From: Acidobacteriota bacterium
GTDB taxonomy: Bacteria > Acidobacteriota > Vicinamibacteria > Vicinamibacterales > 2-12-FULL-66-21
Length of the DNA: 6,459 nucleotides
Assembly: GCA_020200195.1 (NCBI GenBank)
Contig: JAIVJE010000052.1
Coordinates: 1 to 6,459 of the forward strand
Direction: 5' to 3'
Shown here piece by piece: positions 1-4,841 of this stretch. Each line of letters begins with the position of its first letter. Within the stretch, counting starts at the first letter, position 1. The notes below the pieces were generated by a model. The model made no database searches. It had not been told where the DNA came from and worked only from the letters and a program-made list of their open reading frames with translations. The translations under genes were made by a program, and so were the position numbers.

Positions 1-1
1 T

Positions 2-118
2 CCCGCGGAGGCTGCCGGGGAATTCCAGAAGGCCTTGAAGAAGACGCCCGATCGTCGGCGGGCACTGCTTGGGCTCCAGCGCGCGCAAGCCAGCGCGGCG
101 AAGGGGGCCGACAGGTAA
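2..118 (+). CDS. C-terminal end of a TPR-type protein (partial)
   Basis: The frame starting at base 2 is open from the window edge to a TAA at 116-118 and gives 38 residues containing EFQKALKKTPDRRRALLGLQ. An alanine-rich helix ending in EFQKAL, then a TP-R-R-ALLGL turn and a final Q-A helix, is what the last repeat of tetratricopeptide proteins from soil bacteria usually looks like. The usual tail, a few small and charged residues after the last helix, is also present (AAKGADR). The start and any upstream domains lie outside the window, so the function of the whole protein cannot be stated. It converges on the secreted-protein gene that ends at 155, with 36 bases between the two stops and no obvious terminator hairpin. 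The call rests on pattern similarity over a short stretch. Confidence 0.55.
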   Translation, partial: PAEAAGEFQKALKKTPDRRRALLGLQRAQASAAKGADR

Positions 119-154
119 CGATGATGCTGTGCGACGAGTCCCGGAGTATGTGCG

Positions 155-733
155 CTATCGAAATTTCGCCACGGCAGCGTTTGCGAGAGCGATCACTTTC
201 GGACGCAGGGTCGCCTCGGTATCGGGAGCTTCGATGTCCATTTGAACAATGAGATCCTTCGCTCCCGCTTTGACATACAGAGGCGACGTTCGTATCGGTC
301 GCGGGGTAGGGCAGACCTCGAAGTACGCATCGTCGCCAATCCCGGGGGCCGGCTCCCGTTTACACGCCGCGGGCAGCTTGATCAGCCGGCGATTCTCCGC
401 CGTCCAGTTCTTGCCCTCGATGAGCACGAGGCTGACCAGCGGCCCCTTCCCGTCGCCAAATGCCGGCGCGGCGTATTGGCACGAGGAGCCGCCGGCGACA
501 CCTTGGCCCGGCAGGTCACCGGGCGACACGTTGTAGCCTGGATACCCCGTGATCTTTCTCACCTCGTCTGCGCTGAGCAATGCGCAGGCGGGATTCTTCG
601 CCGCGTTTGCTTGCGCGGCTTGCTCCACAGGCCAAAAACCTTCGGAAGCGGTCGCGCTCAGAGCGGCCGCCGCAATACACACTATCGTGTTCACCAACCT
701 GCATGAACGGAAGGTCCGCCCGCTTCTCGCCAT
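155..733 (-). CDS. Secreted protein of unknown function, DUF3558-like motifs
   Basis: This is a 192-residue protein when started at the ATG at 731-733. The frame stays open upstream to 883, but the chosen ATG has GGAGG three bases before it and is followed by a classic signal peptide: basic start (residues 1-12), hydrophobic core (about 13-28, IVCIAAAALSATA) and probable cleavage near residue 29-31. The mature part has four cysteines (50, 85, 124, 141), which could make two disulfides outside the cytoplasm. It begins with CALLSADEV and later has SSCQYA and GIGDDAYF (131-138). This order (C-LL-ADEV, S-C-Y, G-GD-AY) is typical of small secreted proteins resembling DUF3558, whose role is not established. 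There is no lipobox: the cysteines near the N-terminus lie in or before the hydrophobic core. DUF3072 lies 146 bases upstream on the same strand, so co-transcription is possible but not shown. Confidence 0.7.
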   Translation of the reverse strand: MARSGRTFRSCRLVNTIVCIAAAALSATASEGFWPVEQAAQANAAKNPACALLSADEVRKITGYPGYNVSPGDLPGQGVAGGSSCQYAAPAFGDGKGPLVSLVLIEGKNWTAENRRLIKLPAACKREPAPGIGDDAYFEVCPTPRPIRTSPLYVKAGAKDLIVQMDIEAPDTEATLRPKVIALANAAVAKFR

Positions 734-736
734 AAG

Positions 737-741
737 CCTCC
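737..741 (-). promoter_or_regulatory. Ribosome binding site deciding the start of the secreted protein
   Basis: The minus strand reads GGAGG, then CTT, then ATG. The spacing is short (3 bases), but the site is the only strong Shine-Dalgarno match near the candidate starts and puts the signal peptide at the extreme N-terminus. This supports the 192-residue form over the longer open frame. Confidence 0.5.
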
Positions 742-879
742 GATTTAGAAACACGAATCCATCGCGAGCGCGAAGTATCGCTTCGAATAGTTCGCGTCTC
801 GCAACCCGCCCCGGTCGGATTCCTGCGGATTCTATCGCTCGCGAAATCGAAGGCGATGCCGTAATCGCAAAACAGCGTG

Positions 880-1101
880 TCAATCCTGAGAGAGTCGCGG
901 CGAACGCTCTCGGAGTTCATCGATTCGCTTCGAAGCCTCTGCCTTAGACAGCGATTCATCGAACTCCTCGTCCGTCTCGCGACACAACGTCTCGAGGTAG
1001 GAGCGCTGTGCATCAGTCATCGGCTCATCGCCCGTCTTCCACTCGTCGGGATCGCGTTGCAATGCCGGCTGATCGGTATGATCGGTTTGTCGGTTCTTCA
1101 T
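880..1101 (-). CDS. DUF3072 family protein
   Basis: This 73-residue protein carries the full DUF3072 signature: DPDEWKTGDEPMTDAQ (residues 17-32), then SYLETLC and, after a short acidic stretch, LSKAEASKRIDEL (51-63). Family members are about this size and have no known function. The protein is soluble and highly charged, with no signal peptide or membrane segment. The last part, SKAEASKRIDEL, resembles the SAP-like or tail helices seen in small DNA-associated proteins, but that is only a resemblance. The ATG at 1099-1101 is the natural start, since the motif begins 16 residues later. No convincing ribosome binding site precedes it. The secreted-protein gene follows on the same strand after 146 bases. 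The frame is intact, unlike most of the window. Confidence 0.85.
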   Translation of the reverse strand: MKNRQTDHTDQPALQRDPDEWKTGDEPMTDAQRSYLETLCRETDEEFDESLSKAEASKRIDELRERSPRLSQD

Positions 1102-1130
1102 GGGCGAAAAGATCGCAAAACAGAGGCCAA

Positions 1131-1259
1131 CGACCGCGGCGCAAAAGGTACGCGCAGCTCGTCCGCGACGTCGTTCCGCCGAATGCTCTTGTTGCGGGCG
1201 GATTCCTGCCTGACGACCTGCGGTGGCTGTACGAGCTCAAGCTCGACGGCATCGCCTGA
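1131..1259 (+). pseudogene. Possible fragment of an ATP-dependent DNA ligase (motif I)
   Basis: The plus frame ending at the TGA at 1257-1259 closes with DDLRWLYELKLDGIA. WLYE-K-DG is the motif I region of ATP-dependent DNA ligases, where the lysine of K-DG takes the AMP group. LigD-type ligases of soil bacteria have very similar wording there. In a working enzyme the next residues would carry the conserved arginine and several hundred more residues, but here the frame stops two codons later, and no further ligase motif was seen downstream. The residues before the motif (QLVRDVVPPNALVAGG) do not clearly match a ligase. If real, it is a scrap left after deletion. With only about ten matching residues, a chance match is possible. 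Confidence 0.35.
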
Positions 1260-1513
1260 TGCACGAGGCCGGCGGCTTCCGGGGGGACGTGTGTAAGAAA
1301 CAGCATCACAGGATCCGCGCTTCAAAGACGTCTTCGAGTACCACGGTCAGGCGATGGAGCAGGGCAAAGACATCGTGATGTGGATGGCCGACGAAACGCT
1401 TGGCGAGCAGCCCTCCCTGCTCCCCGCGGCAAATCTTCAGTGGATGTGTAGCGTCGATCGGACGGTGAGACGGAGTGAGACATCGGACAAGCGGCGTTTT
1501 TTGGGAGAATACG
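1260..1513. other. Stretch without an identifiable gene
   Basis: No complete gene is visible here. In the plus frame after the TAA at 1294-1296, the translation from about 1315 reads RFKDVFEYHGQAMEQGKD, then IVMWMADETLGEQP. This has natural-looking composition and GC-rich third positions, but I do not recognise the family, and the similarity fades after about 1440. It could be another gene scrap. The last bases, up to 1513, hold the ribosome binding site of the following membrane protein. Confidence 0.4.
1503..1508 (+). promoter_or_regulatory. Ribosome binding site of the small membrane protein
   Basis: GGGAGA lies five bases before the ATG at 1514, after a run of T. It selects this ATG over the in-frame upstream start at 1475 and the later ATG at 1532. 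Confidence 0.5.
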
Positions 1514-1783
1514 ATGACCGGGGTGAGCACCATGACCGATATGACGATCAAGACCCCAGTGCTCATTCTGCTGCGCAACAAGCTGGCTTTTCTGGTCTTC
1601 GCCGTGTCACTGGCGGCATTTCTGGTCAGTCTGATCTACACCTATGTCCTGACGGACGGCGGCGAGATCATGGGCGGACAGATGGCGATTACAAGCGTCG
1701 TCATCACGGCGCTGCTGCTTTTCTGTATGTGGTATTCGTGGCTGATGACGAAGCGGAGCGTGCTCCGCTCGTCGGAGGCTTGA
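1514..1783 (+). CDS. Small two-helix membrane protein of unknown function
   Basis: This is an 89-residue protein with two clear membrane segments, about residues 24-46 (starting LAFLVFAVSLAAFLV) and 57-78 (ending LLLFCMWYSWLM). Basic residues lie just before the first helix (K13, R21, K23) and just after the second (K80, R81), while the short loop is acidic (D48, E51). By the positive-inside rule both ends face the cytoplasm and the loop faces outward. The start at 1514 has a GGGAG site at good spacing; a longer form from 1475 would add 13 polar residues with no ribosome binding site. No family is recognised and no partner gene is adjacent, since both sides are degraded. Two well-formed helices and an intact frame make it a likely real gene, but a membrane-spanning fragment of something larger cannot be excluded. 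Confidence 0.6.
   Translation: MTGVSTMTDMTIKTPVLILLRNKLAFLVFAVSLAAFLVSLIYTYVLTDGGEIMGGQMAITSVVITALLLFCMWYSWLMTKRSVLRSSEA
1752..1769. repeat. Perfect 8-bp inverted repeat with 2-base loop
   Basis: AGCGGAGC and GCTCCGCT flank GT inside the last codons of the small membrane protein gene. The hairpin ends 11 bases before the stop codon and has no T run after it, so it is not a standard terminator. It may simply reflect the codons for the charged tail. Confidence 0.4.
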
Positions 1784-1852
1784 CGATACGTCTCCCCGCT
1801 GGACGACATCCCGATGGCCGCGTAACTTAAACCCAATGGCCTGTCGGTGGTT

Positions 1853-1996
1853 TCAGTCCGGGTTTTGGAGGGCGCCCACCTCCAGCAGGTCTTCCTTGAG
1901 CACGTAGCCGCAGGCGCCCGCCTGGCCGGCCGCGGCGCGCCACTGCTGATCGTCGTACTCGCTGACGATGAGAATTCGCGCCCTCAGGCCAGGCGA
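1853..1996 (-). pseudogene. Response-regulator receiver domain, C-terminal half only
   Basis: The minus-strand frame ending at 1853 encodes LRARILIVSEYDD, then AGACGYVLKEDLLEV. This matches the second half of a NarL-type receiver domain: strand beta-4 with its conserved Ser/Thr (S of IVSEYDD), helix alpha-4 leading to AGA-GY, strand beta-5 with the conserved lysine (YVLK), and the start of helix alpha-5. The phosphate-accepting aspartate and the N-terminal acidic pocket are missing, as is any output domain. Residues upstream of about position 1996 (SLRLPPERHAGF) do not fit a receiver, so the homology appears to begin there. This is next to the inverted repeat at 2024-2058, so the domain was probably cut by a rearrangement. 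It cannot act as a phosphorelay protein. The tail after LLEV is short (GALQNPD), as in stand-alone receiver proteins. Confidence 0.65.
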
Positions 1997-2023
1997 CTCG
2001 AATCCGGCGTGTCGCTCAGGGGG

Positions 2024-2058
2024 CAGTCTCAGGGACAAAACCGACACCTGAGAGACTG
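2024..2058. repeat. Imperfect inverted repeat at a gene-fragment junction
   Basis: The left arm CAGTCTCAGG (2024-2033) pairs with the right arm CCTGAGAGACTG (2047-2058) apart from a two-base bulge. The middle contains GACAAAACCGACA. A further CTCAGG copy lies at 2015-2020 and GTGTCG at 2009-2014, the latter pairing with CGACAC at 2042-2047. The cluster sits between the end of the TonB-receptor remnant and the start of the receiver fragment. Read on the minus strand it contains TGTCGGTTTTGTCCC, which has the look of an insertion-sequence end beginning with TG. I cannot name the element, and no transposase or second end is visible nearby. It lacks the GC stem and T run of a terminator. Confidence 0.45.
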
Positions 2059-3695
2059 TCGTAACTCGCGATGTCGTATATTTAGTGGCAACCCTTCTGA
2101 TTCCAGCAGTGGGCGACGCAACGATACCGGGCTCGCGCGCCTCGAGCAGTACCTGTCGGTGCCTTTCAGCGCGAGGATTCCGTCGGAACGCCGCCGGCAG
2201 CGGTCGCGAGTGACACGGTGAGAGTCGCTCGGTAGACTACGACGGTCGTGGACCGGAACCAGCACAAGGGTGGAGACGCCGCGTCTGTCGATGAAGGAAA
2301 GCCGACACGGACGAAGTGCGGCACGTTGGCGATTCCCGATGACTGAGCCTCCTGGAATCCCAGACCCGCATAGAACACGCCGAACGTGCCACGGACGCGC
2401 GTTCGGGGGATCGATCTGGCGGGTGAGGCCCACGCGCGGCGCGATGTTGTTCAGATCGAGCTTCGTGAAGGCACGGGAACGGATCCCGCCCTCGCGGGCG
2501 GGGACGAGCGTCCCGAACGTCTCGCCCGGATCGGCATCGAAGTTCGACATCCGGTTCCGCCGTTCGAACATCGGCGTCTGTAGCTCGTACCGCACGCCGA
2601 GATTCACCGTCAGTGACGGCCGCAGCTTCCAGGTATCACTTACGTAAAACGCGTAGTACCGATCGCTGAACTCGCCGCGCAGGTGGGTACTGAGTCGAGC
2701 GGAGCTCGTCTGGCCCACCAAGAAATCGGCGAGAGCGGAGCCTCCTCTCACGCCTTGCCCTCCCGACGTGAATTGCCCGTTGAACACGAATTCACCGCGA
2801 GCCTGCTGAATCTGATCGATGCGGTTCGCCGTCAGCCGGAGATCCCCGCCGAGCCTCAGCGTGTGCGAATCGCGTATCCACGACGGATGATCGGCGAGCT
2901 GCAGCACTGTCGTCCGCGCGAGCCTCGGGATGTTTCCTCGGTCGCCGAGCACGCCAAAGCCCTGCACCGTGAACACGGGCAGACCGGCCAGCTCCACTGC
3001 CTGATCGATGCCGCGATGCCGAAATCCTCGAACAGCGGCCGCGACGCGAGGCTCCAGGCGTCGGCGCCGTTGATCGAGAATCCGGTGCGCAGCTCGTGCA
3101 CGACCGCATTCGAGAACACATGCGTCTCGCCCGCCACCAGCGATGAAGCCCGCGGCGCGTTGATCCCAGGAACCTGTTGCCGCTCGGTCAGCTCGTATCC
3201 CGGAGGATCGAACACGCTCGTCGTCAACGTGTCCCGATCCGATCGGCTGTACCTGACGAACAGATGGGAGGCGTCGGAAAGACGGTGGTCGATCCGGATA
3301 TCCAGCTGATGCCGATCCTCGTTGCGCCGAAACGACCCGGCGAAGTTGTCGATGGGGCCGGGTCGATTCGATGAGGGATAGAGCGCGGCGATCCGGCGCC
3401 CGACGGGATCCATCCGCTCGGCCGGAATGGTGTTGTTCGAGAACGGCTGCCGCACTCCGCCGAAGACTGCCGGATCGTAGATGGTCAGCGGGCCGAAGTT
3501 GCCGCGCACCATCTCGGGCGCCGGCACTGTCACGATCGCCGTGTGCGTGCGGCGTTCCCGGGCGCCCTGATAACTGGCAAAGAAGAACGCGCGGTTGCGA
3601 AGCAGCGGTCCGCCGGCCGTGCCGCCGAACTGATGGTATCGGAGCGGCGCGGGCGGCTGGGAGGCCCGCTTTGCGAAGTAGTCAGTCGCCTCGAG
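2050..3695 (-). pseudogene. TonB-dependent receptor, Oar-like, truncated and frameshifted
   Basis: This is the remnant of a large outer-membrane receptor of the type with an N-terminal carboxypeptidase-like domain, common in Acidobacteriota. Reading from 3695 downwards, the first frame gives FGGTAGGPLLRNRAFFFASY (end of the plug region), then the first barrel strands (LDIRIDHRLSDASHLFVRYS, and later ELRTGFSINGADA). Near 3008-3017, at a doubled GGCATC, the frame shifts and continues with LRLGGDLRLTANR, GGSALADFLVGQTSS, DTWKLRPSLTVNLGVRYELQ and NNIAPRVGLTRQIDP. Near 2396-2404 it shifts again to TFGVFYAGLGFQEAQSSG and VPHFVRVGFPSS. Near 2270 it returns to the second frame (ALKGTDRY, VSLRRPLLES, LRQSL), with a probable further slip at about 2145. 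About 540 of roughly 1000 or more residues remain: signal peptide, N-terminal domain, most of the plug and the C-terminal half of the barrel are absent. It cannot make a working transporter as read. Confidence 0.8.
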
Positions 3696-3920
3696 GAGCT
3701 GTACCTGTGGGTGGTTGCGCGGGCGCCTCAGCAGAGGGCCAAGTGGTTCATGCGAATGTTCGCGAACGCCGCGAAGCATGATGCGGCGTTCGCGCGCGAG
3801 TTGCCGCGATTTCTCGCCGCGATTTGGCGCGTGTTCAATGAGTACGAGCTCGCGGGCTACGTTGCCAGCCAGAAGCCGACCGTGCGCCGCCAGCTCCGGA
3901 CGTTGCTTTACATCTCCTGA
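3696..3920 (+). pseudogene. Unrecognised coding-like fragment fused to the receptor remnant
   Basis: The plus frame ending at the TGA at 3918-3920 encodes LEELYLWVV, then KWFMRMFANAAKHDAAFARE, then LPRFLAAIWRVFNEYELAGY and a basic tail (VRRQLRTLLYIS). The composition is that of a helical soluble protein and the codons are GC-rich at third positions. An ATG at 3750-3752 falls inside the natural-looking stretch, so the 5' end is probably missing. The stretch begins where the minus-strand receptor homology stops (about 3695), so the two meet at a rearrangement point. I do not recognise the family. A distant likeness to TetR C-terminal helices was considered but is too weak to use. It may also be chance coding, since GC-rich DNA leaves many frames open. 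Confidence 0.35.
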
Positions 3921-4120
3921 TCGGTTGCAGACCCGGGTCTGCGCGCTGGACGAGTTCTATCTAGCGCCGCCGCCTCCGCGTGCGTGCCACTCTCTGCCTC
4001 CCGGTACTCACGGATAGCGCCGCGAACCTCGTCGAGACACTCGCTGGACGACAGGCGCGCAAGCGCGGAGCGGATCTGCTCGATCTCGACATCGAGCCGT
4101 TCCACTTCACGAGGACCGTA
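3908..4120 (-). other. Possible coiled-coil coding fragment
   Basis: The minus frame ending at a TAA at 3908-3910 contains EVERLDVEIEQIRSALARLS, then ECLDEVRGAIREYREAES. The regular spacing of leucine, isoleucine and glutamate suggests a helix or coiled coil, unlike the arginine- and serine-rich translation further upstream in the same frame. No start with a ribosome binding site was found and no family is recognised. It overlaps the tail of the plus-strand fragment ending at 3920 by 13 bases, tail to tail, and also contains the palindrome at 3927-3942. I see no other gene between 3921 and 4194. It may be a gene scrap or an accident of composition. Confidence 0.25.
3927..3942. repeat. Perfect 16-bp palindrome
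   Basis: GCAGACCCGGGTCTGC is its own reverse complement with no loop. It lies six bases after the stop of the plus-strand fragment. No T run follows, so it is not a usual terminator. It could be a binding site for a dimeric regulator or a recombination remnant. Confidence 0.5.
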
Positions 4121-4194
4121 CGCCCGCCGCGATTTACATGCGCTGCTGCAACTCGAATTGGAGTGGCTTTGAAGGAGTCGGCGACGCGGCGCGT

Positions 4195-4454
4195 ATGAGC
4201 CAGGAAAAACTGCGGCGTACACGGTGACGTCCTGAATGATCCGGTTCTTCCTCTCGCGCTCGGCTGGTTCGGCCTCGAGCAGCCGAACCCCGACCGTTAC
4301 TCTGGCCAGCGCATCTTCGTCGTCCGACGCGAGGACTACGTGTACCTGGTGCCGTTTGTCGAGGACGAGCACACCGGTCTTCCTGAAGACGATCATCCCG
4401 AGCCGGAAGGCCACGAAGCAGTACCTCGGTGAGGAGTCTGACGATGAAGCTTGA
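4195..4454 (+). pseudogene. Toxin of a COG2929/BrnT-like toxin-antitoxin pair, frameshifted
   Basis: The middle frame reads PNPDRYSGQRIFVVRREDYV and then YLVPFVEDEH (about 4280-4372). A one-base shift at 4373-4376 leads to VFLKTIIPSRKATKQYLGEE and a TGA at 4452-4454. P-RY-GQRIFVV followed by YVYLVPFVED, then FLKTIIPSRKAT-YL, is the typical second half of the small RelE/BrnT-like toxins (about 90 residues) that sit directly upstream of a CopG-type antitoxin and are thought to cut RNA. The N-terminal third is harder to read: an ATG at 4195 gives SQEKLRRTR before a stop, which fits the expected N-terminus loosely and would give the right total length (about 260 bases), with a further frame change before about 4270. 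The gene end overlaps the antitoxin ATG (4444) by 11 bases, a normal arrangement for such pairs. The product as read would be non-functional. Confidence 0.7.
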
Positions 4455-4710
4455 TGACGAAGAGAGGGAGTTGCTCGCGTCCGTCGAGCGGGGAGAGTGG
4501 AAGCCCGCTGCCGGCGGGAAGCGCGAGCGGACTCGCTAGTCGCGATACGCCAAGGCGACCTTCCGCAAGGATCGCCGGTTGAACATTCGGCTCTCGAGCA
4601 AGGACCTGGAGGCAATCCAGATGCGCGCGCTCGCCGAGGGGTTGCCGTATCAGACGCTGATCGCGAGCCTGCTGCACAAGTACGCATCCGGCCGCCTCAA
4701 GGAAGTCTAA
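4444..4710 (+). pseudogene. CopG/RHH-type antitoxin with an in-frame amber stop
   Basis: The frame from ATG 4444 to TAA 4708-4710 spans 88 codons, the normal length of this antitoxin family, but codon 32 (4537-4539) is TAG. Before it is the family N-terminus (MKLDDEERELLASVERGEWK). After it the same frame gives YAKATFRKDRRLNIRLSSKD, then LEAIQMRALAEGLPYQTLIA and SLLHKYASGRL. RRLNIRLS is the strand and DLEAIQ...GLPYQTLIASLLHKY the two helices of a ribbon-helix-helix fold, which would bind the promoter of its own operon. Since everything else is in frame and well conserved, a single change (for example CAG to TAG) explains the stop. The RHH part lies wholly after the stop; restart at TTG 4579 or ATG 4621 is conceivable, but the ATG would lose the DNA-contacting strand. 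The partner is the frameshifted toxin immediately upstream. Confidence 0.8.
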
Positions 4711-4751
4711 CGGATCATCGTCTGGCGCCTCGACTGCGGGAGATCAGACGA

Positions 4752-4826
4752 TTGAAGCTTGAATCCGACGAGAAGCGGCTGCGCCAAGCCGTCGAGCGGG
4801 GCGAATGGAAGTCTGCGGTCGTCGGC
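4752..4826 (+). pseudogene. Second, diverged copy of the antitoxin N-terminus
   Basis: Starting at TTG 4752, the plus strand encodes LKLESDEKRLRQAVERGEWK and then SAVVG. Aligned without gaps to the first 25 residues of the antitoxin at 4444, 13 of 25 residues are identical, including the uninterrupted VERGEWK; the DNA around both starts also shares GAAGCTTGA. The homology ends by about 4826, shortly before the stop codon of the methyltransferase gene on the other strand, and no RHH part follows. The amount of divergence points to two related antitoxins side by side rather than a recent duplication. The 41 bases between the copies contain no clear toxin gene. If TTG were used as a start the product would be a short nonsense-tailed peptide. 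Confidence 0.6.
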
Positions 4827-4841
4827 ATGCGTGTCTCGGTT

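Noticed and set aside
242..706. Open frames on the plus strand opposite the secreted protein
   Set aside because: They are antisense to a gene with signal peptide, ribosome binding site and family-like motifs, and show no motif themselves.
734..883. N-terminal extension of the secreted protein by 50 residues
   Set aside because: The extension has no ribosome binding site at its start and would bury the signal peptide inside the protein.
2683..3309. A 208-codon open frame on the plus strand
   Set aside because: It is antisense to the TonB-receptor remnant, where barrel-strand motifs on the minus strand are much stronger evidence of coding.
4537..4539. Pyrrolysine-type or programmed amber recoding in the antitoxin
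   Set aside because: The partner toxin is also broken and no recoding signal or related genes are visible, so an ordinary nonsense mutation is more likely.
3908..4687. A 259-codon open frame on the minus strand
   Set aside because: Its first two thirds are antisense to the toxin and antitoxin remnants and have low-complexity R/S/A composition. Only the last part has a coiled-coil look and is listed with low confidence.
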